Assembly: GCA_026413225.1 (NCBI GenBank)
Contig: CM048554.1
Span: 95,025,963 to 95,089,962 of the forward strand
Length of the DNA stretch: 64,000 bases
Source of the DNA: Otis tarda
Lineage: Eukaryota; Chordata; Aves; Otidiformes; Otididae
Direction: 5' to 3'
In this document: one piece after another, positions 1-14,115 of the stretch
How positions within the stretch are numbered: the stretch's first letter is position 1
Layout: every line of letters begins with the position of its first letter
Notes under the pieces: model-generated
Seen by the model: only the letters and a program-made list of their open reading frames with translations
Told to the model about the DNA's origin: nothing
Database searches by the model: none
Translations under genes and position numbers: made by a program

Positions 1-754
1 TGAAATATAATTCTTCTCCTAGCCATTTTGCTGATAGTACTTAAGAATGCATCACTATGCATACTACTACATTGACCAAGTCTCTTGCAATGCACAGTAC
101 TAGGTCCTGGCCTTCATGTCCCAGACAATTTCAGTACTTTTAATTTGCATTCATCTAACTTTTTATTTGCTTTTTTTTTTACTTCTCTGGGGACTGTACC
201 ATCCCATTAACCTTTTTTCAAAGATTTTTTTTTACACAAGTCATAAATAATTGTTCTTATCTCATTATAAAGATAATTTTAAAGTCTTCAGTTATAACTC
301 TATCACGCTTTATGACTTTGGTTCCTTTTACTTACCCTCTTAATTTTTCTTTATTAGAAAACTGATTTTATCAAATACATTCAATAAAAAGTCCTCTTGC
401 AGATTTAATGCAATGCCAGTAGTTAAGTTTTGATTTTTAGTATACTAAGAACCGATTCTGCCTTTCCAGAGTTCTGATCCATACAGAATGACTCATTTGA
501 GTATAATTTTTCTCACCTTTTCATTTATTCAACAGCCCTGAGAGTCCTTGTGAGATTCCCATTTGTTATTTAATACTGAAAGTCAGAAATATATGCATTT
601 GTTCCCAGTGCAGAAATTGTATTAGTTTGTTTTATTCTTGAGGTGTATACCCAAAGAATCTACTGTGTGAAAAAAAAAAGAAGTCACATATCTACTTAGA
701 GATATATAGATCATAGTTATAAAAAGCAACTGAAAAAGTCCTTCTTCTGTCTAT
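1..754. other. Unique AT-rich sequence, no gene seen
   Basis: No repeat family or gene is recognised here. It contains several short poly-T and poly-A runs, for example near 171-180 and 669-678. Openings on both strands are short and show no protein-like composition. Confidence 0.5.
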
Positions 755-1395
755 CCTAGTGACCTAAATAATTCCTGACAGGTATTTGTCTAACCTTTTC
801 TTAAAAACATCCAGTAACAGTAATTCTACATTACTGCACTCTACTCAAACACACAATCAATCTTTCTTTAAGATGTTTTTCCCAGTGTCCCATGCTGCCC
901 TTGAAGCCTGTTATTTGAGAGCAGTATGTCACTTTTCTCATCATAGCATCTATTTACCTATTCAAAGACTGCTATGATATCTTCTCCACTTTTTTCCAAG
1001 ACTTAACAACCTCAAATACCTTCCTCAGAGGCCGTATTTTCTAGACCTCTGGCCTGTTTAATTGCTTTTCTCTGGACTCTGTGCAATTGCTTTATGTCTT
1101 CCTTGAAGCTTGATGGAGTACTTGAGCTGAAGCCTTACCTGCACTAAACAGAATGGAAAGATTACTCCGACAGGTTATATTCCTGTTGACATATCCCAGT
1201 GGGATATTTGCCTTGTTTGCAGTAGCTTGCTAACACTGACTCATGCAGAATTTGTCATCCACTCCAAATCTGAGACCGTTTTCTGCAGAACTTCTACCCA
1301 CTTAGTTGCTTCCTGTCTTGCACTAAATAGATGATGAGTCCCGCCTACATGCAGAACTTCGCATTCCTCTTTCCCGAACTGTATCCACTTCATAT
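755..1395 (-). mobile_element. Ancient CR1-type LINE fragment (ORF2 C-terminal part)
   Basis: Read on the plus strand, this stretch follows the reverse complement of the old reptile/bird CR1 consensus in the right order. It has the phrase for 'CTAAATAATTCCTGACAGG' near 763, a 'TTTGTCTAACC-TTCTTAAAAAC' block at 785-810, 'TTTTCTAGACCT' near 1036, 'CTTTTCTCTGGACT' near 1065, and a block of 'CTGTTGACATATCCCAG' type near 1182. In CR1 these encode the C-terminal segment of the reverse-transcriptase ORF. Every frame is broken by stops and indels, so the copy is dead and old. The small plus-strand opening at 786-977 lies antisense to it and is a chance frame. The 3' tail is not preserved at the left edge, and the right edge fades out near 1395. 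Confidence 0.75.
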
Positions 1396-4300
1396 ATAAA
1401 ATTTATTCACAAGAAGTATATGCTAGTGATTTAAGTGTCTGTACACACACATTGTGGGGCACTAACAAAGAATTATAAAAGATGCTAACACGAAAGCACA
1501 GCATTGCTTATGCTGATACTAATATAGCTTCAAGCATTCTTTTCTACAAACGAAAAAAAAAAGAACTGAAAATCAGTTAATATATCTGGAAGGGAACACC
1601 GTTAAGGTTAGAAGGCTTAGTGCTGAGGGTATTTTTTCCTTTTATTTCATGGAAAATCACTGAACCAACAGCCTTGGGCAGAAGTCTTATTCATCTGCAG
1701 AAAATTTCAGCCTGAACAGTGGGAGCATACAGTTCTCCACTAATGTACTTCAAATCTTGACCCTGGAGAAACCACTCCTTGTAGTACCGAGTCAATTCAT
1801 TTTCCATAGCCACTCAGTTCTTGGTCAGTCTGCCAGGATTGCCTACAGCAAAGATTTTAGATTAAGGACAACAGTTCTGTAAGGACCATGTTAAATGAAC
1901 AAGCCTATACAATTCTAGGGCTAGTCTACATAGAAACCTTGTAGTATTTTGACTGTACAAATGCAGTTGAACTATTACAGCTTCTTAGTGTGGATTCACT
2001 TCTGTATTTTTACCGCTAATTGAGGCAAAGGCAAGGGAGAAGGGACACTCTTGATTCAACCCTACATTAGTATGTTCTCCATGGTAAATCCATTTTAAGG
2101 CATTTTTATGCCCCTGCCTCTGGGCATTCACGCCGCCCTACTCGACACCTGTTTATACTTCCCCATGCTCATTTACCTTGCTCTAACTTTTCCTGTGTTT
2201 TACAGGAGGTAAAAGTGCCAGGCTTTGGAGCAGCTCCGCTGCTCCTGTTCGCAGCACAGCCATGCAAGAGTTGCTAATACAGAACTGATAGTGGTTGAGC
2301 TGGGATCCACAGTGAGAAAACATGGTTGTGACAACCTCCTAAAATACATTCCTCCCTACAGAAATTTTAGTATTTTGCTGCTGCCTAACTCTCTAATCCA
2401 CCTGTTAAACTGCATAGCTGAGGGCGATCAAAATCAGAAACAAAGTTTTGCTTCAATTAATAGTCAATTGTGCAAGAAGAAACAGCAGTAAAAATGATGG
2501 AGACTGAAAAAAGAAGACCCCCACAGAACTGAATAGTTTAGCTGTCTGGTGGCTGCAAACCTGTTTGAAATCAGGCCAGTGAAGCATTTGAAAAATGGTA
2601 TCTTTTACCACTGGGTACACCAGGTAGGAACTACGTCCTTCTCAGGAAAGACCTGACCTGGCTTTCACGTGTAATCCAAAAGGCCTGAGCAGAGACACAT
2701 GCCTTGCTCTGACCTTCAAGGGGCAGAGTTTATCCCCGCTTCCCTTCACGGTGCTTTTCGATAGAGCGGTTTCATCAGATCCTTACTCAGAACCATGGTG
2801 AGTTTTGTCAGGTCCATTGTCAGCATCTGGCTTTACTGCAGAGTCTGACAGTGCTGTGTGACGAGATCAAAGTCCACTTTAAATGGACTCTAAATGCAGG
2901 GAGCCTTTACTCTCCAGGTACATTAGTCCGCACAACATGCTGTACAGTGGATTGTTGCAATACCCAAGTGAGGTATTTCTAGACTAGGAAATCTCTGTAG
3001 CACACAAACATAATACAGACATGCCTTTCCCTCAGGTGCCTCTCTCCTGGGAGGCATTGTCCAGGGACTCCGGGCACCTAATTCAGTTCTAATGACTTGA
3101 TTCTGCTAGACAGTGTGATACCTGAAAAGGTAAAATTACCTCAAATTTCTTGCACAATTAAACTTTCTTTTTATGAAACACAGGAGCATTTGAGAGTCTT
3201 ATGCTTTTCATTAAGATTTAGCATCCTAAAACTGTGATACCCAAAGACAGCGAAAGAGTGCAAATTTCTGTTGAACCCAGTGAGAGACTAACACTCACAC
3301 AGCTATACCTTTGAGATCTGGGTTTTATAGATGACATTGTAAAAAGGGCACAGGCATCTAAAGTGGGACATAACCAGGATTTAGGAATTGAAATACAAAA
3401 CACAGATGCTGGAAATACCTACTTTGCTGCTGCCTACTCACGTCTGAAGTCTGCAGAGCTCTAAGTTTCCAAAATTAAAGCTCTCATGATACCTAAAGTT
3501 CTACTTTGGGATTTGCTAATAAGTGAAGCACTGATCTTAGACTAAGCCCTATCAGGCTTCACAAACTAGATTTTTCTCTACTGTATTTGCAGAAAGGACT
3601 CAATCTGTTAAGCCTTTCCAGAACAGACCTACTCAGCTTCATTAGAAGGACAGAGCACAATAGGTGGGATTTGAAGAGTTAAAGCATTCAGTCACAATAG
3701 AGTACACAAAAGCTTTCTTTTCTAAACTTGTTAGAGGGACTTTGAACTCATATCCTATTAAAATATTTTACACAATAGCTATATATTAATAGGGAAACAA
3801 AAGAGAAAAACATAAGCATTCTGTAACTACTGAGGCTATTCCCCTTTGCATATAATAATTCATGAGGCCAGAAGAGAATATGCAAGTATGACCATGGCTC
3901 TTAAACAGTGGCTTAAATAATGTGTCTTGCAAAATGACAAAATGTCAAAATATTTAGGAGATGAGGGAAGTAAGGCTCCCTTGCATCCCAAACTAACCTA
4001 TAACCACTAGAATCCTCTGTACACTAGTGAAACCATCTACATCCAGCTTTGTTTGCAAAGTCTATTTTACAGTACAGATTTTTTAAAGCAATAGTTCAAT
4101 AATCATTAAAAAAACTGTAAGATTACTCTGAGTATGAGCTCCATGGCTTCCTATAGTGAAAGAATCTAGTATCTGCTAAGGCAAAAGGCATCAGTTTCAA
4201 GCAATCCGGATAGTACTGCAGGTAATAATTAAAAATAGGTTAAAAATTATGAAAAAGGTCCGCTTCCTGCCCTCATTTTCCTTGTGCCTTCACTTTCAGT

Positions 4301-7300
4301 TGTGTTCACCCAGTTCCCAGTGGAGACGACAGAAGCACTGAGTCTGTTCTGCAACAGTGGTTGAGGAGCTAAAGGACCAGGTGAGAGGGCACCTTCCCCA
4401 TTTTTTATCATTGAGAGATGGCTGGCTTAGGTCAGTAATGAGAAAAACCCATTTTACTAAAATGTTCAAGTATATGATTGCTTCCTGTGAAAGAGGCTAG
4501 GTTTGAAACATATGCCTGAAATTAAGTACATAATTTAAGTATGTTTCTGAACAGGTCATGTAACCACCTGAAATTATTTGATAACCAGGTCAGTAAAAAC
4601 CACATTTAAACAGCCACTCTCCTAAAAGGTCTAATGTTTCAATTGCAAAGATAATTATTTTCTCTTACATGATAATCTTTCAAGGGCATGGCTGAGATAC
4701 CATATTATGGAAGTTTATCATTATTTGCATTGCTGTACAGTCTGTTGCAGGGACAAATATAACACAAGTCTTCCCTCTCCAATGGTGTCTGTTTAACAGC
4801 TTGCTTTGATGCTAAACACACTTGGAAAAAATCATGCCTTCAAATACTAAGAAATTACTTTTTTTTTGTTGACATTATTCACTATGGTATGAATGAAAAA
4901 TAAAAATAAGATCTACACGATTTCTGAAATAATCTCTGAGTATGTAATTTTGAAGAGTTCAAATAGCTTGTTTGGCTCATTACTTCCAATTATAATAGAC
5001 TGCTGCTGCAAATACAGTAACAAACTGTTAAGCAGTTATATGTTGTAAGGTGAAATCCAACTTTAATCAAGTAGACTGTTCAGTTTCTAAGAAATAACAA
5101 GCTCTTCTAAAAAGTGCTGCATACTTCATCTTTTTTAACTTAGCTACATTAAAAAAAAAAAATTACAAGTTATTTATTGTGCCTGAAGGTTCCCAGAAAA
5201 CAAGAAGGAAAAGTAAGAAACAACAAATCCAGAAAGTGATAATGGCATAAATGCAAACATCCAGACTGATTAAACTCATAAATTTGAACTCTTTTTCAGT
5301 TGCAAGATCTTTTTAATGTCTGAAGTAATTTGCTGAGACAACATCCCAGTGATGGAAAAGTGTCTGATCAGTAAATTGAGTATGTTGACATTTTAACCTA
5401 GATGTACTAATACAATATATTACTTTTTGATCTTGAAACAAGAGTCAGACTCATCTGATTAAAAGTGGATTACATGTATAAAGTAGATGATACCTATAAA
5501 TGAGCTAGACAACTAGACTCATTTTATAATCAATGGAGAGAAATAGGCATTTTTGGGTCCTGATTCATCTTATGATTCATTTTGTGTTGAGAAAAGCAAA
5601 CCACACATCATCAAAAAAACCTGCTGGAGGCCTTAAGTGTAAATCTCAATTCTAGCACATAGACAACTGACATATGTTACAGATTATTATGTTTACATAG
5701 ATGTATATGTCACTGTTTTACTTAAAGCCTATTAGACTGTAATAACATTTACAGTTTTACATAACTTCTTATACTCTGGTACTATAATCCTGTAAAAACC
5801 AAGATATGTTAAAGCCATTAATGAGGAAGGAGTAAATTTTCTAACCTATAAGCTATTGAGTAAGAAGAGAAACATCAACTTCTTCATTCATTTGGATACC
5901 TTTTTTTTTTTTTTCTCTTGGAAGTCCTTTATGCATCATCTGTAGCTTACAGATGACTATAAACCATACCTTTTTCAAATAAACTATTAGGAAAAAACCC
6001 AAGACATGAGTTTATTCATATATAAGTCAAACTGAAACTGCTGCAGTTCAATTACTCTTTTGTCCAAAATTAGTTTTATATGTTTTGCAATTATACAGTG
6101 CTCTAAGGCACTTGGAGAAAATCACTTTGTGAAACTATACACTATTTTACCATTTTTAAAAATCCATAGGAATTTTCTTAAACTTTGCCATGACACAGGG
6201 ATAATGCTACAGTAATAAAGACTATACTAAGATCAAAAATACAGAGAATTGCAAGAATTTTCCGGAGAACCTTCCTTTCATTCTCTTATTTACATGCTCA
6301 GCTTTCTGACCCTCCAAAATTAGATCCTAAAATTTCTTCAGTGGTTCCTCTGACACCCACCCTCATTGACTTCATTGGCTGCCCCAGTGTGCTGGATGAG
6401 CACAGCCATTAGCAGTCAAAGTTGGAAAAAAAGCAATACATGCAAAGTAAGTACTCTGAAGGACTGAGTTGTTCGACTAGAAAGCCAGTTATCCTTTACC
6501 TACATAAAAAAGAGTCAGATGATGTTATAAATATAAATTTTCAATTCTTTGTTTCTTTTTGCTACATGAAGCTTTCCACTTTCAATTTGTCCATCTTCTG
6601 AAATACTGAAATCTTTCACATTGCTAAGTAGAACCAGAAATATTGCCAGTATTCATAAAAAAGGAATGCGACAGTAAAAACTTGAGTAGCATTTGGTATT
6701 GAAAAAGCCAGTCTGCGTAAAAATGAGATTTCAAGGGCTAAACTGAAAAATACGTAGAACATTTTTACAGATGAAAATGCTTAATAAATGATGATTCAAA
6801 TGTACATTTCCAGTCATAAACTAATATCTCTTCAGCAGAGATGCACACAATAGAGAACTGCTCCATGCTCACTGCTGCTGCACTGTTCACAGGACACAGA
6901 CAACACAAAATAAACCAATTACAGACTAGCCTAGCTGTAACACTACAGAGCTAGCAGTAGCTACTCACTCATGAATAAGAAGTGTCTTCATGCAAATTGG
7001 AGACCTACCACAAAATATTAGTGATAGTCTAGTGAGTGTGTCCTAGGTTCTATGAAGCAACATGCAAATATATGGAAATATGGTTTCCTTCATGATTAAA
7101 TTTTGTTAATGCACCACAAATTTTAATCCCGATGAGTTTGTTCGTTCTTTCCCACACAAGACTGAACAGTGCTATTAGAACACTCCACCAAGGTTGTCAC
7201 TTGGTATTCCAGTCACACTGGGGACATGGCTTCCCATTCCTGGCATTTCAGCCTGTTGAGTCTAAAGAAGTAACTGTTACTATTCTGCACTCGAAGCCAA

Positions 7301-8914
7301 CATTTTCCACTTGAGACACAATTCCAACAAAATTAATGTCAGATGAGGAAAGCATTAATTCATTTTCCAAGTAAATTGGTTATCTAGTTTTTGACAGCTT
7401 GTATTGTTTCTATGTGCAGTGCTGCAGGCAAGAGAACTCTTAAAAGAAAAAAAAAAAAAAGAGGGGAGGGAAGATTTTCTTTACTATTGAAATATACACA
7501 GACAGCATTATGGGCAGAGCAGGGTACTTTAAAAAGATGTCACAGTTCCTTTTTTGGCATTGGCCCTAGCACAAGTGGATTATATCTACATTTCAAATTT
7601 TATTAAAAGAAAAAATCCATACCACTCAGTTATGAGGAAGGCTTAAATATATTTATTTCACTCAATTGAAATGTAATTCCTGATAGATATTGTGGGATTC
7701 TTTTGGCAACCATATGACAAACTAATTTTTTTTCTCTCGCAAAATGTTATCCCAAACTACATCAAAACTTGAGAGACAATGGACACAAAGACCATATCTG
7801 AAAATGAATACTAATTTAATCACCTACATCACTAACTTTATAGGTGTACCTTTCCTCCTATATAATCCAGATATAATTTGCATCTTTTTACTAAATATCT
7901 TCATAAACTAATTTCAAGTTTTCTTTTGTTCATTGCTTAAATGAAGGACTACAATAATGAAAACAAATGATTTAATTAATTTATCTCTCATATGAATTTG
8001 ACTGTTGTGCATGTTGTACAAATAAGACTTTTTTTTTTTTTAAAAGGCAATTAAAAGGACTTCACTGTTGGTTTACCATTTCAGTTATTTCTCACTTTGC
8101 ACAGAAGGAGGAAAATTGCAACTCATGGGTCCATTATAAAAATATCAACTATAAAGTTAGCAATTTAGCAAATTTAGCAATATCTTCCTGAGCTAGACAC
8201 ATGAGGCTATCTGAAAAGTAAAATTACGGTGCTCCCACTAGAAGATATAGTTATTAAAACAGAGAATTTACCAGAGAAGTTACTAATTTTAAAAAGACTC
8301 AAAGCAACCCAACCACAAAAAAAAAACCCACAACAGAAAAACCCAAACTGAAAAGGCCTACAGTTCTTATTACACTTTATTCTATTACATTTCAGTCAAT
8401 TCAATGGAAAAGACAGAAAGGCACAAGACCTCACCGAAGATAAGATTCCTATCTGAAGAAAAATTGCCTAATCTAAATAACAATTTTATATAAATTGTTT
8501 TTATCTAGATTTTCTCATGTGTTACAAAGCAACTTTTGTGCTAGGATATGAAATAAAAGAAATGTGTTTGTATTTTTATCTGTAGATTCATATTTAATAA
8601 TAGAGTGATAGGCCAGAATTGTATATCATATGTGACATGAGTATGTGTTATGTGAAATGTAGCCAAGTTATAAGAAAACAAGGGTCCTTTATTACAATTC
8701 CATATGTACTTTTCACAGAAATAGAAGTATTAGTCATAGTGTCCTGACTAAATTCTAATGTGGGAACATCTGCAAATCTAAATGTGTCCTGTAACTTGAA
8801 TAATGCAATTTTTATTTCTCTGAAGGAATTATTCAACTGTTGGAGATGGGCACTGGAAAATTCATGCTTACATTTCAGCATTGGCTAATTACTCAGATCT
8901 CTAAACATTCCTGT
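1396..8914. other. Unique AT-rich sequence, no gene seen
   Basis: About 7.5 kb without a recognisable repeat or gene. The only structured item is a homopolymer-rich patch (A14 at 7447-7460, followed by a G-rich stretch). An acceptor-like pyrimidine tract ending in CAG lies just before 2210, ahead of an 88-codon opening (2225-2491), but the opening has no domain or codon pattern that makes it convincing. The stretch is compatible with intergenic or intronic DNA. Confidence 0.45.
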
Positions 8915-9079
8915 GAAGTTACTATTCCAATCTTTAGATACAGAAACTGAAGCAATGGGTTAATTGACTCATCTGAAGCTATAGAACATTTTAATAGCAA
9001 CACAGCACTAATACAATTAAAAACTGAGCTTCCAACTTCTCGAATGATACAAAAGCTGCTACTTCTAACCCTTCATTAA
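8915..9079 (-). repeat. MIR-like ancient SINE remnant
   Basis: The plus strand reads like the reverse complement of the MIR core. The order is a run of 'TTACTATTCCAATCTTTAGATA' type, then GAAACTGAAGCA, then GGGTTAATTGACTC, then a segment resembling 'AGGTCACACAGC'. MIR elements have a tRNA-derived head and a conserved core, and are old amniote insertions. Similarity is partial and the copy is heavily mutated, so strand and family are inferences from memory of the consensus. Confidence 0.45.
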
Positions 9080-10776
9080 AAAGATATTACTGGAATCATG
9101 TCAGAAGAAAAGTTCAATCTGAACTGTATGCATGTCAGAGCCAATATTTTAACAGTTTGCTTCAAGAAGAAAACAACCCTAATTACGCCCCAAAATACAG
9201 GAAACTACCTCCCATTACAAGCACTGATTATCAGCCTGGCTAGCTCATGGGCAGCTCATCCGCACAGGCTGCAGACAAAAGCATACTTTACTCTCCCATT
9301 TCATGTCTTGTGTATCTGGGTAGTGTGGTAGGGTTTCACAGACAATATCTTTCCTGTGAGCTGTGTGTCAGGTTTATTAGATGAGTAATACAGTATTTTT
9401 TTTTTTCTGGTTCATGGCCACTATGCCATAAACTAGTCATAGGCTTCCAGTTTTGGAGTAACTGATCATGAAGGTATGTTGCAAGCCTCAAACTTTGGCA
9501 AGTCTTGTTTCCAGCCGATCTAACACAAGAGATTATTGATTGTAGACAGACACATTATATGTGCACCTCCCAGTTCCAGAACCATATTGACCTTCCTTAG
9601 CCGTGTTCCAACTAAATGATGGGACAAGACATCAGTATGCAACAATGCCCCTGCTCTCCCAGGCTCTTCCAGAAAGGAGGAAAGGAAACCAAAACTGGAA
9701 GAAAATGACAAGCATTCTCTGATCTGAACAATCAGGAGTTCATGACTCCAGGTACCATAAAACACGTCTTCCCTGAAATCTAGATATATCCACAGATGCT
9801 ATCGGGGAGACAAAGATATTATTTAAAATCATTTCAGTAACTGTAGTCTAGAAAGAACTGAAATTGTTTCATTTCCAAGTGTTATGAAACATAACAACAC
9901 TTAGTAATGTAGGTCTCGCTTAAAATAAAAAGCTCTATTATTTATTTTTTTTTAATAATCATTTTTCGGCATGGTATATACCTGTGGCAAGCTTCCAAGG
10001 CAGACTTACATCTTCCAAAACTGAAATATATGGATAAGCTCAGTTCATGAGTTAACTGAACCTTTCAAGATCTTGGTAAGTTACAGAGCCTCTTCCCTAG
10101 CAACATTATCAACAGTTTTTATTTTCATTTTGCTTATGATGCACTTGTGAGTTTTTTAAGCTACAGCTTCTGGAAACTTGTACCCCTGTCAGAATCTTAG
10201 TCATCATTAAAAGGATTAAGTTTTGAGCCTCACTGATACAGAGGAAAGCCTGAAAATTAGATGCACACTCTAAATTTCAGAACCTAGAGACAGAATAACA
10301 ACTATATTATTTTTAAAAGTAAGAAAAAATGCACATTATTCAAGATAATTTAATGATATTTGATGCCCAGGAGATGACTTGAGAGGCTGGGTGTAACAGC
10401 AGTCATGAACTGTGGTCTATCCATACTCCCCTGTCTGGCAAACATTGCTGGTTTTTTCTCAATGTTCCAGAAGAATCTCACTAAAATAAAATCTCTCCAT
10501 ATTTGTCTTGAAGAACACAAGAAAAGAGAAAATATACTGTGCAGCTGATTTCTCCCTTTCTAAGTCATGTAATTCAAGCCCCAAGTTCCTCTGTTCCCAG
10601 TGATGGACACATCTCATGCAGGTGCATGTTTTCTTTTAAATCAGGATACTCTGGATTTTAATTTATGAAGGCTTAAAATAACTGATTAAAAGCTCTTATA
10701 GTCTGATTTTAGCAGATCACAAGTGGCATTACTGCTTATTATACCTGTAGATGTCAATACACTTATCTAGGGCAGT

Positions 10777-10804
10777 GATATATATATGTGCCATATATAT
10801 ATAT
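10777..10804. repeat. (AT)n patch, self-complementary
   Basis: Two runs of alternating A and T are separated by the short interruption GTGCC. The two halves are complementary and could fold into a cruciform or hairpin. It is a simple repeat, not a gene signal. Confidence 0.85.
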
Positions 10805-11129
10805 GCTTTAATTATACAAAAAAAAAGATGCTCATGGATATTCACTGCAGTGCGCCTATGCATTATTAATAAGGCTGAAATGCAGATGAATCGGTCAGTA
10901 CACAGCTTATATGAACTCTTTGCCAAAAACTTGATTCAAATCAACATCTGGCTTAGTCATGGGAGGAGAGGAAGTCCGATCTGTCTGAAAGTGAACCATC
11001 AGATTTTAAAAAATAAAAAAAATCAGAAAGGAAAATATAATTCCAGTCTGTCTTGTAAGGTACTCAGCCTTGAGAAGCAGAAAATTATGATGTTAAGACT
11101 TTGACCATTCAAACTGAAAGACTGTTATT

Positions 11130-11155
11130 AAAAAAAAAAAAAAAAGAAAAAAAAA
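11130..11155. repeat. Poly-A tract (A16 G A9)
   Basis: A16 is followed by one G and A9. I looked upstream for a retrocopy or LINE 3' end that could own such a tail and recognised none, so it is recorded as a simple repeat only. Confidence 0.9.
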
Positions 11156-12629
11156 GGTGAGTATTACATTGTGGCCTGCTGGAAATGTTGTTGAAACTAC
11201 TGAAGTTGAAAAACTCAGCTGTGCTTCCAAGGATAGGTTCATTATGATGGATAGTCTCTTGAACCCTGAGTTAACAACCTTTACAGCTGATGCAAGACAT
11301 GTGGAAGGAAAAAAAATAGCAATTACAAGGCACCTCTGCTGGAAGTTAATTTATTTAAAGCATTCAGTGATTTCCAGTCTCTCTTTCCTTTTCTCAAGAA
11401 CCAGGTATCTGTCAGATTCAAACTCCTAAATAGCCCGTTTTTTTCGCAACAGGGCTCCTTTTCACCTCACTTCTACTTAAACAGCTCACACAAATGTTTT
11501 GTCACCTCCTGAGCTTGATTATGGTTCTGAGCGGACATTTAGCTTTCATCAATAACGTCAGACGGAAATTCATAGTATTTTCTTCTCAGATTCCCCACAG
11601 GCTTCGATGATGCCCTTCTCCTTTACTGGGGAGACAAATCAGAGACCCAGCCTCTGATGCACTGAATGGTCTCCTATTGATGGACTGGTAAATGTCTAGA
11701 CAGTTGTCGCTCATCTGTATTGCATTGCAACACAGACAAGATATATCTTGTATCAGTATATGGAAATTGGCTCATTTACCTTAATCTTGACTGTTCTGAA
11801 GAGGAAAGTGAATCATGAAGAGTTTCTTTTTTCTGTTTTAATATATTTAACTCTGATGTGCTCCCTGTATATGAAATGCTTACTTTTCATTTCAAAATAT
11901 AGCACTAAGGAGAAGGAACATATTGCGATAATTTTGTCAACAAGCATCTAGTGCATTATTTACGGTAATTTGTACTCTAAATTCCTATTTTCAGTGGTAG
12001 TTTCAGGAAGGTTTCTATTTATGTCCTCAAAGATATATAACCTTGATATAAACTTAAAGTAAACATATTTTGGAAAACATTTGGTATTCTAGAAGCAAAA
12101 TTCAAGTTAGGAAGATGGAAAATAATTTAGGCTTATGTAGAATTATGTAATAATTCAGAATTATGTCATTTATTTTGAAAAATCATTCTTGGAATAGTTT
12201 TTTTTCTCTAAACAATCACTGCTCTCAAATGCGTCCTGCTTCATATGTCAAGATTGCAGATTGTGATGAGACAAACAGTGTCAAAAAGAGAGTGGCTTTG
12301 CTAACAGTACTACAATATCACTTTCAGATATGATGCAAATTATTCTTAAGATAAATTATCTGTTTCATGTAACAATGTCTATAGCCCTAGCCTATATGCA
12401 AAAGTAACTTTCATTTGCTAAATCAGAGTCAGTGTTCATGCTGCTGGTGCTACTAAATCAAATATGTTCCTATGTTATATAGACTATTAATCTTTAGTGT
12501 TGGAGGCCTACAGATATAAGGTCAAGAAAATAAAAATTTTCTTCTTAATAATACCTCAGCAAAATTAAATTCCTAAGATCACTGAACACGTTACAAATAT
12601 GAACAAACTAGGGCCCCTAGATTTTCTGC

Positions 12630-12705
12630 AGATTTCATTATCACATTTTAAATATGGGGAATGAAGCACAACACATCCGATTAAGTAACTTTCACCCACA
12701 TAAAA
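12630..12705 (-). repeat. MIR-like ancient SINE core remnant
   Basis: The plus strand shows CATTATCACATTTTAAATA, then GGGGAATGAAGCAC, then GATTAAGTAACTTTCACCCA. This parallels the reverse complement of the MIR core (ATTATCCCCATTTTACAGAT, GGGAAACTGAGGCAC, GGTTAAGTAACTTGCCCA). Only the core is recognisable. It overlaps a 62-codon minus-strand opening (12565-12753), which therefore should not be read as a gene. Confidence 0.5.
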
Positions 12706-13351
12706 ATTTTCATTTATATCATTTTCTACAGCAATATCTGAAAGACTGAACACAAAGAGGCTATGTGATTAAACAAATAATATAGCTCAAACCTGTGACT
12801 GAAGGGAGCAGAAAGCACTGGCACATAGCTGCAGCAGACCAACTGCATTGATTCCACAGTTGCTGCACTATCTAAGTACCAATTCAGCATCATTAATTTA
12901 TTTTTCTCCACTAGCCCTTCCAGAAGAATACTATCATCACAACAGAAATGAACAGACCTTGGTGAAAAAGAGATGACAAATGCCACTTCAAAATGGATGG
13001 AGGCAATTTCCTGTACAGGTAAATCCAGATCCAAACACTTCAGCTCTGCCTGATATTTCAAAAGAACACCAATGTTTATTAGCTCTAGCAATTATTTAAG
13101 AATTGAAAACAATCAGTTAAAATTCAAGTAATTTATGCAGGAAATGTATTGAATGTGTTCAGCTGGGCAAATTTATCTGCTTCTGTAAAAATCTATGTAG
13201 GGAAGATTTTTTTCTTCTGTTACAATCTAAACATAAACATTTCCTATTCTGTAGTGATGTTACTATAATATTTCCAGCACCATAAATGAAAGGTAGATTA
13301 CCTTACCATACTCTACAATAAGTTAACTTCTTGTAACACATGATGATTTTT

Positions 13352-13558
13352 ATAGGGACATTTTTAACTCATTGTCTCGGCTCCAAGGCATTTACATTTG
13401 CTTTGCCCTGGACCCATGAATGAATAGATATGAAAAATTAATTTCAGAAAAAAAGAAATAAGTCAATCCAAAGTAGGAAGGTTTACCTTCTTAATCCCTT
13501 AATTTGACATGTAATCACAACAAGCTTAAAGACTTCTCAGAGCAGAGTAGCTTTCCAC
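13352..13558 (+). repeat. Duplicated ~207-bp unit, copy 1
   Basis: This stretch recurs at 14547-14759 in the same orientation at roughly 90% identity by eye. Shared blocks include AACTCATTGTC, CTGGACCCATGAATGAATA, ATGAAAAATTAATTTCAGA, GGTTTACCTTCTTAA and AAAGACTTCTCAGAGCA. No terminal repeats, poly-A or target duplications are visible, and I do not recognise the family. It could be a local segmental duplication or two members of an uncharacterised dispersed repeat. The start is set by TAGGGACAT, the last point where both copies agree. Confidence 0.85.
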
Positions 13559-14115
13559 TGTAAGGGAGGAAAGAAAAACTTTATAAAATACAGAGAGTGA
13601 TAGCAACAGGAGTAAATGAGATCTTGTGGGTGCGTTACAAACTTCTAATGCTTTCAGGTGGACCTTTATTTCTGTGCATGTTCCTTTTGCAGGATCACCC
13701 AAACTCACATATTTTATTGGTTATATAGCTTTATGACTTGCGAATTCACATTTTTCTCTGTAATGTTTTCACCTTACCCGTGTACAGTATACAATCCTAT
13801 ATTCTTGTGATTAACTACACAGCTATTTGATGTCATCACCTCTTCTCTAGCTTTGCTAATGGCTATTTTTGTTTAATATGTCCTCCCTTTATGGATTTAA
13901 TTATTTTTCAGTAGAAAGAAGTCTAATCAAAGCCTCACATAAATTATTGCAGTACTGAGATGTTCTTAGGATAAACACATTTCCATTCAGTTAATATTTT
14001 TATCTGCTATATTGCAGTCTTTTGACAACTACTTTTGAAAAAAAAAATCAGGATTTTGATTTGAATTGATTGCTGCAAAATATAGGTAAAGAGAATAAAA
14101 ATACAGTAAGTATGC

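Larger units (their letters stand above)
9080..12629. other. Unique AT-rich sequence with simple repeats
   Basis: No gene or interspersed repeat is recognised. It holds an AT-dinucleotide patch near 10.78 kb and an A-rich run near 11.14 kb, both listed separately. The 117-codon plus-strand opening (10751-11104) starts inside the AT repeat and has low-complexity composition, so it is not called as a gene. Confidence 0.45.

Noticed and set aside
10751-11104. Plus-strand 117-codon opening
   Set aside because: It begins in an (AT)n repeat and runs into Lys/Asn-rich low-complexity sequence; a minus frame overlaps its start.
11130-11155. Poly-A tail of a processed pseudogene
   Set aside because: No coding-like or UTR-like sequence upstream and no flanking duplication could be recognised.
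12726-13091. Minus-strand 121-codon opening
   Set aside because: It has no recognisable domain, sits beside a MIR-like remnant, and its length is within chance for 64 kb of six-frame sequence.
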